NCBI RefSeq assembly: GCF_005047355.1
Contig: NZ_SUMC01000022.1
Coordinates: 1-64,000, forward strand
Origin: Actinacidiphila oryziradicis
GTDB lineage: Bacteria > Actinomycetota > Actinomycetes > Streptomycetales > Streptomycetaceae
Direction: 5' to 3'
Length of the DNA stretch: 64,000 nucleotides
Shown: positions 50,566-58,915 of the stretch, piece after piece
Layout: each line of letters opens with the position of its first letter
Numbering within the stretch: the stretch's first letter is position 1
Made by a program: the position numbers and the translations under genes
Notes under the pieces: generated by a model
Seen by the model: the letters and a program-made list of their open reading frames with translations, nothing else
Databases searched by the model: none
Told to the model about the DNA's origin: nothing

Positions 50566-51291
50566 TCAGACGGAGACGCCGTGCGAGCGGAGGTACGCCA
50601 CCGGGTCGACGTCCGAGCCGTAGCTCTGGGTGGTGCGGACCTCGAAGTGCAGGTGCGGGCCGGTGACGTTGCCCGTCGCGCCCGACAGGCCGATCCGCTG
50701 GCCCGGGATCACGCTCTGGCCGACGGAGACATTGATCGAGGACAGGTGTCCGTACAGGGTGTACATGCCGTCCGGCATCCTGATGATGACGTCATTGCCG
50801 TACGAGCCGTCGTAGCCGCCTTGCACCACGGTGCCCCGGCCGACGGACCCGACAGGGGTGCCGCTGGAGGCGGCGAAGTCGGTGCCGGTGTGGTAGCCGG
50901 AGGACCACAGGCTGCTGGTGGCGTGGTACGGGGTCGATATCGCCGCGCTGACGGGCCGCACCCAGGTGGTGAGCCTCTTGCGGGCCTCCGCGGCGGAGCG
51001 GGAGGCCCGCTTCTGCGCCGCCTTCGCCTCGCGCTCCCGCTTGGCCCTCGCCTCGGCCTCGGTCTTCTTCCTGGCCTGCTCGGCCTGCTTCTTCGCCTGG
51101 CCGGCTGCCCTGCGCTGGGCATCGGCCTGGGCGGCGAGACGGGCGGCGAGACTGTCGTTGACGTCGACGGCCCGCATGAGTGCGGTGTCGTCCGCCTTGC
51201 TGGCTGCGAACGCCGTTCCGGGGGTGGTGAGGGCGCCGGCGGTGAACGCGGCAAGGCAGGCCAGAGCGGTACGGGTACGGGTGAGCGCCAT
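50566..51291 (-). CDS. Secreted M23-family peptidoglycan endopeptidase with coiled coil
   Basis: 241 residues from ATG 51291. Signal peptide 1-29 (RTALACLAAFTAGALTTPGT, AFA-A), then a long charged coiled coil at about 45-105 (AGQAKKQAEQARKKTEAEAR, AKREREAKAAQKRASRSAAE), then the LytM/M23 domain at about 125-241 with zinc ligands HTGTDFAA and PHLHFEVR (HxH). It should cut peptide cross-links in the cell wall. The coiled coil may hold it in an inactive form or dock it to a partner, as in NlpC/M23 activators. A c-di-AMP riboswitch lies in its leader. Confidence 0.92.
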   Translation of the reverse strand: MALTRTRTALACLAAFTAGALTTPGTAFAASKADDTALMRAVDVNDSLAARLAAQADAQRRAAGQAKKQAEQARKKTEAEARAKREREAKAAQKRASRSAAEARKRLTTWVRPVSAAISTPYHATSSLWSSGYHTGTDFAASSGTPVGSVGRGTVVQGGYDGSYGNDVIIRMPDGMYTLYGHLSSINVSVGQSVIPGQRIGLSGATGNVTGPHLHFEVRTTQSYGSDVDPVAYLRSHGVSV

Positions 51292-51317
51292 GGGCAGGCG
51301 TGTCCTTTCCTTCCTTC

Positions 51318-51466
51318 TCGCCTACCGGGTTAGCTGACGGGTTCGGAGCAGGAAGGTCTCCTACGGACGGCCGCGCTGCGGGCGGCGGGCCCGATTCACC
51401 CCAGGGGGACTTCGATTGGGTCCCCGGCTCCCCAGGCTCGCGCCCTGCGGGGACTCGGCGATGGTT
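51318..51466 (-). ncRNA. ydaO-yuaA (c-di-AMP) riboswitch upstream of the M23 peptidase gene
   Basis: On the minus strand the leader carries the blocks of the ydaO class in order: CGCCGAGTCC, GGGAGCCGGGGACCCA, GGGGTGAATCG, then CCTTCCTGCTCCGAACCCG, TCAGCTAACCCGGTAGGCG. The last block and the GCCGAG start form the closing helix. In actinobacteria this riboswitch controls cell-wall hydrolases such as Rpf and M23/NlpC proteins, usually turning them off when c-di-AMP is high. The start codon is 27 nt downstream. Boundaries are approximate. Confidence 0.9.
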
Positions 51467-51504
51467 GCCCGGTGCCGCGGACGCGGCTGGTGCTGACGGG
51501 CAAC

Positions 51505-51528
51505 GCCCCGCGACGCTAGCCGCGGGGC
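51505..51528 (-). promoter_or_regulatory. Hairpin at the head of the riboswitch leader
   Basis: GCCCCGCG (51505-51512) pairs with CGCGGGGC (51521-51528). It lies between the M16 operon terminator and the riboswitch. It may be an extra terminator or a 5' stabilising hairpin of the leader. Confidence 0.45.
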
Positions 51529-51623
51529 ACAGGGAACACCAAAAAAATCAGCCGATATGTTGCGGACGCCACACTTGGGACGTAGCGGGCCGGTGCGATG
51601 CCGCGGGGAGCCGGTCCGCGCGC

Positions 51624-51648
51624 CCCGGCGCCCACTGCGGGCGCCGGG
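51624..51648 (-). terminator. Hairpin terminator of the M16 peptidase operon
   Basis: CCCGGCGCCC (51624-51633) pairs with GGGCGCCGGG (51639-51648) around ACTGC, 10 nt after the stop of the second M16 gene. Confidence 0.75.
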
Positions 51649-51657
51649 CTGCGGGCC

Positions 51658-53055
51658 TCAGGCCGCGATGACCTCCACCGGGCCGATGCCTACCTCCCTG
51701 ACCGGGTCCGCGATCGCGGAGGCGTCCCCGACGAGGACGACGACGAGCCGGTCGAGGGGGAAGGCGCTGACGGCGGCGGCGGTCGCCTCGACGGTGCCGG
51801 TGCGGGCCAGGCGGGCGTAGAGATGGGCCTGGAAATCGTCCGGCAGGAATTGCTCGACCTGGTCGGCGAGGGTGGCGGCGACAGCCGAGGCGGTCTCGTA
51901 GCGCAGCGGCGCCACACCGACGAGATTCTGTACGGCGACATCCCGTTCGTCGTCGGTGAGGCCCTCGGCGGCGAGGGTGCGCAGCACCTGCCAGGTATCG
52001 GCGAGGGCCGGACCGGTGACCTCGGTGGCGACGGAGCCGCTGATGCCCAGGAGCGAGGCGCCGGTGCCCTCCGGGGTGGAGAGCAGCACCTGGCCGAAGG
52101 CCCGTACGCCGTAGGTGTAGCCCTTCTCCTCGCGCAGGACACGGTCCAGACGGGAGGTGAGGGTGCCGCCGAGGCAATAGGTGCCGAGCACCTGGGCCGC
52201 CCACACCGGGTCGTGCCGGTCCGGGCCCGTGCGGCCGATCAGCACCTGGGTCTGGACGGCGCCGGGGCGGTCGACGATCATCACCCGGGCGGTGTCATTG
52301 GCGGTGATCGCCGGGAGCGGGCGGGGCTCGGCGGAGGCGCCCTTCCACTCGCCGACGGTGTCAGCGAGCAGTACGTCCAGGTCAATGCCGGTCAGGTCGC
52401 CGACAACGACGGCGGTCGCGCTCGACGGCCGTACATGGGCGTCGTAGAACGCCCGGACGGCGGCCGCGTCGATCCGGGCAACGGTCTCCTCGGTGCCCTG
52501 ACGCGGCCGTGAGCAGCGCAGCGCGGGCGGGAAGAGCTCCTTGGACAGGGCCATGGCCGCGCGGCGAGCAGGGTTGGCGAGCTCGTGCGGGATCTCGTCG
52601 AGGCGGTTGTTCACCAGCCGCCCGACCTCACCGTCGGGGAACGCGGGGGCGCGCAGGGCGTCCGAGAGGAGCCCGAGGCCCTTGTCGAGGCGGGAGGCCG
52701 GTACCTCCAGGGAGAGCCGGACGCCGGGGTGGTCGGCGTGCGTGTCGAGTGTGGCGCCGCTGCGCTCCAGCTCGGCCATGAACTCCTCGGCGGAGTGCTT
52801 GTCGGTGCCCTCGGAGAAGGCCCGGGCCATGATCGTGGCGACGCCGTCAAGGCCCTCCGGCTCGGCGTCCAGGGGGGCCGCGAGCAGCACCTCCACGGCG
52901 ACGACCTGCTGACCGGGACGGTGGCTGCTCAGCACGGTGAGGCCGTTGGGCAGGGTGGAGCGCCCGGGGGCCGGAAAGTCCCACGGCTTGGGGGCGCCTG
53001 GCTGCGGCTGTGGGTGGAACGTCATGGTCACATCGGTCGCTGCGGAATCGCTCAC
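51658..53055 (-). CDS. M16-family peptidase-like protein, non-catalytic partner (beta) subunit
   Basis: 465 residues from GTG 53055, which overlaps the stop of the upstream M16 gene (GTGA). Two M16 lobes are visible (RSTLPNGLTVLSSHRPGQQV, VVGDLTGIDLDVLLAD, GGTLTSRLDRVLREEKGYTY). The zinc motif HxxEH is missing; the matching region reads MARAFSEGTDKHSAEEFMAE. The C-terminal lobe keeps the R/Y pair type (SRLDRVLREEKGYTYGV) that completes the partner's active site in two-subunit M16B peptidases such as PqqF-like or mitochondrial-type enzymes. It acts with the alpha subunit in one dimer. Confidence 0.9.
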   Translation of the reverse strand: MSDSAATDVTMTFHPQPQPGAPKPWDFPAPGRSTLPNGLTVLSSHRPGQQVVAVEVLLAAPLDAEPEGLDGVATIMARAFSEGTDKHSAEEFMAELERSGATLDTHADHPGVRLSLEVPASRLDKGLGLLSDALRAPAFPDGEVGRLVNNRLDEIPHELANPARRAAMALSKELFPPALRCSRPRQGTEETVARIDAAAVRAFYDAHVRPSSATAVVVGDLTGIDLDVLLADTVGEWKGASAEPRPLPAITANDTARVMIVDRPGAVQTQVLIGRTGPDRHDPVWAAQVLGTYCLGGTLTSRLDRVLREEKGYTYGVRAFGQVLLSTPEGTGASLLGISGSVATEVTGPALADTWQVLRTLAAEGLTDDERDVAVQNLVGVAPLRYETASAVAATLADQVEQFLPDDFQAHLYARLARTGTVEATAAAVSAFPLDRLVVVLVGDASAIADPVREVGIGPVEVIAA

Positions 53056-54389
53056 TGGTCCGCGCCTTCCTGCTCGGTCTCGTCCTCGGTGCCGCCGGTC
53101 GGCTCGTACACCAGGACCGCGCGGTTGTCGGGGCGCAGCCGCTCGGCGGCGACTGCCCGGACCTCCTCCGGGGTGACCTCCAGCACTCGCTGTACGGCGG
53201 TCAGCGCCAGTTGTGGGTTCTCGAAGAGCACAGCGAAGCGGCACAGTTCGTCGGCGCGGCCGCCGACTGTCGCCAGCCGGTCCAGCCACTCACGCTCCAG
53301 CTGGGCCTGCGCTCGCTCCATCTCCTCGGGCGTGGGTCCGCTCTCGGCGAACCGGGCCAGCTCCTCGTCGACGGCGGCCTCGATGTCGGCCACCTCGACC
53401 CCGCTGGAGGCCTTGACGTCCAGCCAGCCGAGCGACGGTGCGCCGGACAGCCGCAGGAGCCCGAAGCCTGCCCCGACCGCGGACCGGTCGCGCCGGACCA
53501 GGCGGTTGTGCAGCCGGGACGACTCCCCGCCTCCCAGGATGGTCAGTGCCAGGTCGGCGGCGTCGGACTCACGGGTGCCGTCGTGCGGCAGCCGGTACGC
53601 CGCCATCAGCGCCCGGGACGGCACATCCTCCTCGACGACCTCGCGCAGCTGGCCGCCGACCGATCCGGGGAGCGCGCCTTCTCGCGGCACGGGCTTGCCG
53701 TCATGCGACGGGATCGTCCCGAAGTACTTCTCGACCCAGGCCAGGGTCTGTTCCGGGTCGATGTCGCCGACCACCGCGAGGACGGCGTTGTTGGGCGCGT
53801 AGTAGGTACGGAAGAACGCCCGGGCGTCCTCCAGGGAAGCGGCGTCCAGGTCGGCCATCGAGCCGATCGGGGTGTGGTGGTACGGGTGGCCGTCCGGGTA
53901 GGCGAGGGCGGTGAGCCGCTCGAAGGCGGTGCCGTAGGGCACGTTGTCGTACCGTTGGCGGCGCTCGTTCTTCACCACGTCGCGCTGATTGTCCAGGCTC
54001 TCCTGGTCCAGCGCGGCGAGCAGGCTGCCCATGCGGTCGGCCTCGAGCCACAGGGCGAGCTCGACCTGGTGAGTGGGCATGGTTTCGAAATAGTTGGTGC
54101 GCTCGAAACTGGTGGTGCCGTTGAGGGAGCCGCCGGCGCCCTGGACGAGTTCGAAGTGACCGTTGCCCTTTACACTCTTCGAGCCCTGGAACATCAAGTG
54201 CTCGAAGAGGTGGGCGAGTCCGGTACGGCCCTTGACCTCGTGGCGGGAGCCGACGTCGTACCAGAGGCAGACCGCGGCGACCGGTGTGAGGTGATCCTCC
54301 GAGAGCACCACGCGCAGGCCGTTGGCCAGGCGGTACTCGGTCGCTGTCAGGCCGCTGGAGTGTGCCTCCGGCGTGGCCGTGTGACCCAT
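53052..54389 (-). CDS. M16-family zinc peptidase, catalytic (alpha) subunit
   Basis: 445 residues from ATG 54389 behind GGAAGGAC. The inverted zinc motif GLAHLFEHLMF (HxxEH) is present, with the distal Glu in QRDVVKNERRQRYDN. The substrate-binding lobe and C-terminal lobe follow (AFFRTYYAPNNAVLAVVGDI, ILGGGESSRLHNRLVRRDRS). No signal peptide. It pairs with the overlapping beta gene; together they would degrade or process small peptides. The 3' end overlaps the next gene by four bases. Confidence 0.92.
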   Translation of the reverse strand: MGHTATPEAHSSGLTATEYRLANGLRVVLSEDHLTPVAAVCLWYDVGSRHEVKGRTGLAHLFEHLMFQGSKSVKGNGHFELVQGAGGSLNGTTSFERTNYFETMPTHQVELALWLEADRMGSLLAALDQESLDNQRDVVKNERRQRYDNVPYGTAFERLTALAYPDGHPYHHTPIGSMADLDAASLEDARAFFRTYYAPNNAVLAVVGDIDPEQTLAWVEKYFGTIPSHDGKPVPREGALPGSVGGQLREVVEEDVPSRALMAAYRLPHDGTRESDAADLALTILGGGESSRLHNRLVRRDRSAVGAGFGLLRLSGAPSLGWLDVKASSGVEVADIEAAVDEELARFAESGPTPEEMERAQAQLEREWLDRLATVGGRADELCRFAVLFENPQLALTAVQRVLEVTPEEVRAVAAERLRPDNRAVLVYEPTGGTEDETEQEGADQ

Positions 54390-54590
54390 GGGCAAGCTGT
54401 CCTTCCAATACGGTGTGCTTCGCGAACCTCAAACTGCTGCCACTCTAGGCAGCGAGCCGGTAACCCGCGAAGTTCCCGTGTCCCACGGGCTTCACCCCGG
54501 GGGGTGGTCCGCAGTGTCAGTGAAGCGGTCCACAATGGTCGGCATCAATACCCGTATCCGTACCGGTCCAGCCGAAGGAGCAGCGCCGAG

Positions 54591-57035
54591 ATGGCCCGCC
54601 GCACCACGAAGACCCCGCCGCCGGACGACTTCGAGGAGCGCATCCTCGACATCGACGTCGTCGACGAGATGCAGGGGTCCTACCTCGAGTACGCCTACTC
54701 GGTCATCTACTCGCGCGCACTCCCCGACGCCCGCGACGGGCTCAAGCCGGTGCACCGGCGCATCGTCTACCAGATGAACGAGATGGGGCTGCGCCCCGAG
54801 CGCGGCTATGTGAAGTGCGCCCGCGTGGTCGGCGAGGTGATGGGCAAGCTGCACCCGCACGGCGACGCGTCGATCTACGACGCCCTGGTCCGGATGGCGC
54901 AACCGTTCTCCATGCGCCTGCCGCTGGTGGACGGCCATGGCAACTTCGGCTCGCTCGACGACTCGCCCGCCGCCATGCGGTACACCGAGTCGAAGATGTC
55001 CGGCCCCGCCTCGCTGATGGTCGAGTCGATCGACGAGGACACCGTCGATTTCGCGCCCAATTACGACGGCCAGGAGCAGGAGCCGGGCGTGTTGCCCGCC
55101 GCCTACCCGAATCTGCTGGTCAACGGCGCATCCGGGATCGCCGTCGGCATGGCCACCAACATGCCGCCGCACAATCTCGGCGAGGTCATCGCCGCCGCCC
55201 GGCACCTGATCCGGTATCCGAACGCGGATCTGGACGCCCTGATGCGCTTCGTGCCGGGCCCCGACCTGCCCACCGGCGGCCGGATCATAGGGCTCTCGGG
55301 GGTGCGGGACGCGTACGAGAGCGGCCGCGGCGCCTTCAAGATCCGCGCGACTGTCTCGGTGGAGGACGTATCGCCGCGCCGCAAGGGTCTGGTCGTCACC
55401 GAGCTGCCGTTCACGGTCGGCCCGGAGAAGATCATCGCCAAGATCAAGGACCTGGTCGGCGCGAAGAGGCTTCAGGGCATCGCCGACGTCAAGGACCTCA
55501 CCGACCGCGAGCACGGGCTGCGGCTGGTCATCGAGGTGAAGAACGGCTTCAACCCGGAGGCGGTGCTGGAGCAGCTCTACAAGCTGACGCCGATGGAGGA
55601 CTCCTTCGGCATCAACAATGTGGCACTCGTCGACGGCCAGCCGCTCACCCTCGGGCTGAAGGAGCTCCTCGAGGTCTATGTCGACCACCGCTTCGAGGTG
55701 GTCCGGCGGCGCAGCGAGTTCCGGCGCCGTAAGCGCCAGGAACGGCTCCACCTGGTCGACGGCCTGCTCGTGGCGCTCGTCGACATCGACGAGGTCATCG
55801 CGATCATCCGTTCCTCGGACAATTCGACGCAGGCCAAGGAACGGCTCATCGAGCGTTTCTCGCTCTCCGAGATCCAGACCGCCTACATCCTGGACACCCC
55901 GCTGCGCCGGCTCACCCGGTTCGACCGGATCGAGCTGGAGTCCGAGCGGGACCGGCTCAACGCCGAGATCGCCGAGCTCACCCGGATCCTGGAGTCCGAC
56001 GCCGAGCTGCGCAAGATGGTGTCGGCCGAGCTGGCCGCGGTGGCGAAGAAGTACGGCACCGAGCGGCGCACGATCCTGCTCCAGTCGGCGGGCACACCGG
56101 TGGCCGCCGTGCCGCTGGAGGTCGCCGACGACCCGTGCCGGGTGCTGCTCTCCTCCACCGGGCAGCTGGCCCGTACGGCGAACGGCGCGCCCTTCGACGA
56201 CGGCGACGGCAAGCGCTCCAAGCACGATGTGATCCTGTCGGCGGTGCCGACGACCGCGCGGGCGGATATCGGTGCGGTCACCACCACCGGCCGGCTCCTG
56301 CGGCTCACCGTGATCGACCTTCCGGAGCTGCCGGACACGGCGGGCGCGCCGAATCTGGCCGGGGGCGCCCCGGTGTCGGAGTTCCTCTCGCTGGACGAGG
56401 GTGAGCGGGTGCTCTGCCTGACGACCCTGGACGAGTCCTCGCCGGGGCTGGCGCTCGGCACCGAGCAGGGCGTCGTCAAACGCGTGGTGCCCGACTACCC
56501 GGCCAACAAGGACGACCTGGAGGTCATCGGCCTCAAGGACGGTGACCGCCTGGTGGGGGCGGTCGAGCTCCGTACCGGCGAGGAGGATTTGGTCTTCATC
56601 ACCGACGACGCGCAGCTGCTGCGCTACCAGTCTTCGCAGGTTCGGCCCCAGGGCCGCCCGGCCGGCGGCATGGCCGGCATCAAGCTGACGGAGGGCGCCA
56701 AGGTCATCTCCTTCACGGCGGTCGACCCGGCGGTGGACGCGGTCGTCGTGACCATCACCAACACCGAGGACACCCTGGACGGTGCGGTCCAGGGCACAGC
56801 CAAGCTGACACCCTTCGACCAGTACCCTCGCAAGGGCCGGGCGACCGGCGGCGTCCGCTGCCAGCGCTTCCTGCGGGGCGAGACGGCGCTGGTGCTCGCC
56901 TGGGCCGGCCCGACTCCCGCGCGGGCGGCCACCGCGAGCGGCACGCCCGCCGACCTGCCGCCGAAGGACCCGCGCCGGGACGGCTCCGGCGTCGCCCTGC
57001 CGAAGGTGGTCACGGTGGTCGCGGGGCCGGTGTGA
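54591..57035 (+). CDS. parC: DNA topoisomerase IV / gyrase-like subunit A (ParC)
   Basis: 814 residues from ATG 54591 behind GAAGGAG. The winged-helix/tower part has the catalytic tyrosine at about 131 in DDSPAAMRYTESKM, the quinolone region HPHGDASIYDALVRMAQPFS, and VGMATNMPPHNLGEV. The C-terminal beta-pinwheel (about 510-800) has repeats such as VLLSSTGQLARTANG, VTTTGRLLRLTVIDLPEL, FITDDAQLLRYQSSQVRPQG but not the GyrA box (QRRGGKG), which favours ParC. It decatenates sister chromosomes with ParE, whose gene is not in the window. An open frame continues 5' to 53010 antisense to the M16 gene and is not coding. Confidence 0.94.
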   Translation: MARRTTKTPPPDDFEERILDIDVVDEMQGSYLEYAYSVIYSRALPDARDGLKPVHRRIVYQMNEMGLRPERGYVKCARVVGEVMGKLHPHGDASIYDALVRMAQPFSMRLPLVDGHGNFGSLDDSPAAMRYTESKMSGPASLMVESIDEDTVDFAPNYDGQEQEPGVLPAAYPNLLVNGASGIAVGMATNMPPHNLGEVIAAARHLIRYPNADLDALMRFVPGPDLPTGGRIIGLSGVRDAYESGRGAFKIRATVSVEDVSPRRKGLVVTELPFTVGPEKIIAKIKDLVGAKRLQGIADVKDLTDREHGLRLVIEVKNGFNPEAVLEQLYKLTPMEDSFGINNVALVDGQPLTLGLKELLEVYVDHRFEVVRRRSEFRRRKRQERLHLVDGLLVALVDIDEVIAIIRSSDNSTQAKERLIERFSLSEIQTAYILDTPLRRLTRFDRIELESERDRLNAEIAELTRILESDAELRKMVSAELAAVAKKYGTERRTILLQSAGTPVAAVPLEVADDPCRVLLSSTGQLARTANGAPFDDGDGKRSKHDVILSAVPTTARADIGAVTTTGRLLRLTVIDLPELPDTAGAPNLAGGAPVSEFLSLDEGERVLCLTTLDESSPGLALGTEQGVVKRVVPDYPANKDDLEVIGLKDGDRLVGAVELRTGEEDLVFITDDAQLLRYQSSQVRPQGRPAGGMAGIKLTEGAKVISFTAVDPAVDAVVVTITNTEDTLDGAVQGTAKLTPFDQYPRKGRATGGVRCQRFLRGETALVLAWAGPTPARAATASGTPADLPPKDPRRDGSGVALPKVVTVVAGPV

Positions 57036-57061
57036 CGTCTGGGACGGTTAGGCTCCCCTAT

Positions 57062-57934
57062 GTGAACACCTGCACCACCCTCTCCTCGGCCCTCGCCGAG
57101 CCGGTGGCCGCCACCGCGGCCACCGCCCGGACCTGGCTGCTGCTGGAGCAGCCGGGGCCCTGGGGTGCGAAAGCGCTGACCGCGAGCCACCTCGCCCCCG
57201 AGACCGGTCACGCGCTGGAGCGCGCGGCCGAGGGCACCGGGGTGCGGGTGGCGCTGATCCGGCGGCCGGGACGCCATGCGGACTTCCGCCAGCCCCGGCA
57301 ACGACGGGTGTTCCTGGCGCACACCCTGCCGGGGCGGTCATGGGTCCGGACCACGCGGCTCAACGATCCCGCGGATCTGCTCGGCCTGGACTTCACCGCA
57401 CTGGGCCGGGGCGATCACCTGGGGTTCGGGCAGTCCTACGAGGAGGAGCCGCTGGCTCTCGTCTGCACCAACGGCAGGCGGGACCGGTGCTGTGCCGTGT
57501 ACGGGCGGCCGCTCGCCGCCGAGCTGGCCGCCTGGGAGGTCACCCATCTGGGCGGCCACCGCTTCTCGCCGACGATGCTGGTGCTGCCGTACGGGTACGC
57601 CTACGGGCGGCTGGACGCGCACCGTGTGAAAGAGGTGCTCACCGCGGCCGCCGAAGGCCGGGTCGTCCAGGACGGCTGCCGGGGCCGTTCCGCCTGGGAC
57701 CGGCCCGGGCAGGCAGCGGAACTGGCGGTGCGGTCCCTGACCGGCGAGGAGCGGGCCGAGGTCCTGACGGTGCGGGGCACGCGGGTGCTCCACGCGGACG
57801 GCCGGGCCTGGGACGTGGACGTCGTACCGGCCGCCTCGCAGCCGCCCCGGCCGGAAAGCTGCGGCGCGGCCCTCGGCACACCCGCCCGGATGGAGGTCAC
57901 AGGGATCCGGACGGTCGCGGCCGAGAGCCGCTAG
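57062..57934 (+). CDS. Sucrase/ferredoxin-like family protein
   Basis: 290 residues from GTG 57062; a GTG at 57032 overlapping the parC stop is an alternative. Suc_Fer-like (thioredoxin-like ferredoxin) pattern: CTTLSSALAEPVAATAATAR, TWLLLEQPGPWGAKALTASH, LVCTNGRRDRCCAVYGRPLA with the paired cysteines, and HLGGHRFSPTMLVLPYGYAY. A thin-ferredoxin role with a [2Fe-2S] cluster is possible, from the cysteines C-x6-C-C and the His residues. TTAGGCT upstream of 57062 would suit a leaderless promoter. Confidence 0.85.
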   Translation: MNTCTTLSSALAEPVAATAATARTWLLLEQPGPWGAKALTASHLAPETGHALERAAEGTGVRVALIRRPGRHADFRQPRQRRVFLAHTLPGRSWVRTTRLNDPADLLGLDFTALGRGDHLGFGQSYEEEPLALVCTNGRRDRCCAVYGRPLAAELAAWEVTHLGGHRFSPTMLVLPYGYAYGRLDAHRVKEVLTAAAEGRVVQDGCRGRSAWDRPGQAAELAVRSLTGEERAEVLTVRGTRVLHADGRAWDVDVVPAASQPPRPESCGAALGTPARMEVTGIRTVAAESR

Positions 57935-57942
57935 GAGGAGCG

Positions 57943-58503
57943 TCAGCTCGCGTTCTTGACGAACTCGGTGGTCTTGATCGACTCTGCGTAGAGCGCCTTG
58001 CCGCGCTGGCCGTCGGGTCCGTCGTCATGCCGCCTGGATGGAGCCCTGCTGGAGAGCGGAGATGAAGGTCCGGCCCGCGCCGACCGCTACCGGCGTGCAC
58101 TCGCTCGTCCTCACCCCTGCGTTGACCGCCAGATACGTCGTCAGGAAGTCGGCGGACGACCCGAGACCCGTCACGCCGAGCTTCTTGCCCTTGAAGTCCT
58201 TCGCGGTCTCGATGTCGGCGGCCGCCTTGTTGGATACGACCTGGACCTCGCCGGGTGCCTGTGCCGGCTGCACGACGGACTCCACCTGCTTGGGACATCA
58301 CCGGAGACGAGCGAGGCGGTGGCCTGGACACCCGCCGGCTCGGTGAGGAGCTGAACGTTGACGCCCTCCTGCTTGAAACAGCCGAGCTTCTGGGTGAGCA
58401 CCCCGGCTGCGGCAGAGTCATCGCCACAGGCGGTGAGGGTGGTGCGGGCGAGTGCGCCCGCGATGGCCGCCGGGACTCTCGCGCTGCCGCGCAGGTTCGT
58501 CAT
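57943..58503 (-). pseudogene. ABC-transporter substrate-binding lipoprotein (NMT1/SsuA-like), broken
   Basis: Reading from ATG 58503: a lipoprotein signal with LTACGDDS, then KLGCFKQEGVNVQLLTEPAG, TASLVSGDV. The frame then changes near 58290 to VQPAQAPGEVQVVSNKAAAD, DFKGKKLGVTGLGSSADFLT, ALQQGSIQAA, ending in a stop at 58025. The family end GQRGKALYAESIKTTEFVKN continues in another frame to the stop at 57943. A large internal piece is missing between GSIQAA and the tail. It was a taurine/nitrate/sulfonate-type or hydroxymethylpyrimidine-type binding protein and is now dead. Confidence 0.8.
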
Positions 58504-58532
58504 GTCCTTGTGAAGAGATTTACGAGGAGGGT

Positions 58533-58790
58533 TCAGCGGCCGGGGCCGGGCTCGGCCGGCCTCCAGCGGAAGAGCCGGTTCTCCAGGAAGGTCAGAAGGT
58601 CAGCAGCCCCTCCGCGAGCAGGGCCACGACGGAGAGGATGACCGTGGCCGCGTACACACCGGCGGCGTTGAAGGTGCCCTGCGAGGCCGCGACCAGCAGC
58701 CCGAGGTCCTTGGTGGCGCCGATGTACTCGCCGACGATGGCGCCGGTCGCCGCCCGGGCCCACACCGCCGCCCAGGCGCTCGCCACCCCG
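58533..58790 (-). pseudogene. ABC-transporter permease remnant (SsuC/TauC-like C-terminus)
   Basis: The minus strand reads MASAWAAVWARAATGAIVGE, YIGATKDLGLLVAASQG, AAGVYAATVILSVVALLAEG, the end of a BPD_transp_1 permease. A stop at 58592 interrupts it, and FLENRLFRWRPAEPGPGR follows in the next frame to about 58533. Everything upstream of about 58790 (most of the protein) is replaced by an unrelated plus-strand fragment. It was the partner of the neighbouring binding protein. Confidence 0.75.
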
Positions 58791-58796
58791 GAGCGG

Positions 58797-58915
58797 ATGC
58801 GGGCCGACCTCGTCCTGCTCGACCGCTATCCGCCGGACGTGACGGACCTGACGCTGGTGCGCCGCATGCGGCAGCTCGGCCATCACGCGGACGTGATCAT
58901 GGTGACGGCAGTAGG
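58797..58915 (+). pseudogene. Fragment of a CitB/DcuR-type response regulator receiver domain
   Basis: About 40 codons on the plus strand read RADLVLLDRYPPDVTDLTLV, RRMRQLGHHADVIMVTAVGQ: the phosphoacceptor segment (LLD-x-Y-x-PD) and the following helix and strand (VIMVTA) of a citrate/malate-type response regulator. There is no start, no acidic pair and no DNA-binding domain. It joins directly to the permease remnant on the opposite strand, a recombination scar. Confidence 0.6.

Noticed and set aside
53010..54590. Long in-frame upstream extension of parC
   Set aside because: It is antisense to the M16 peptidase gene, has no ribosome site and no ParC similarity; ATG 54591 has GAAGGAG and the family N-terminus.
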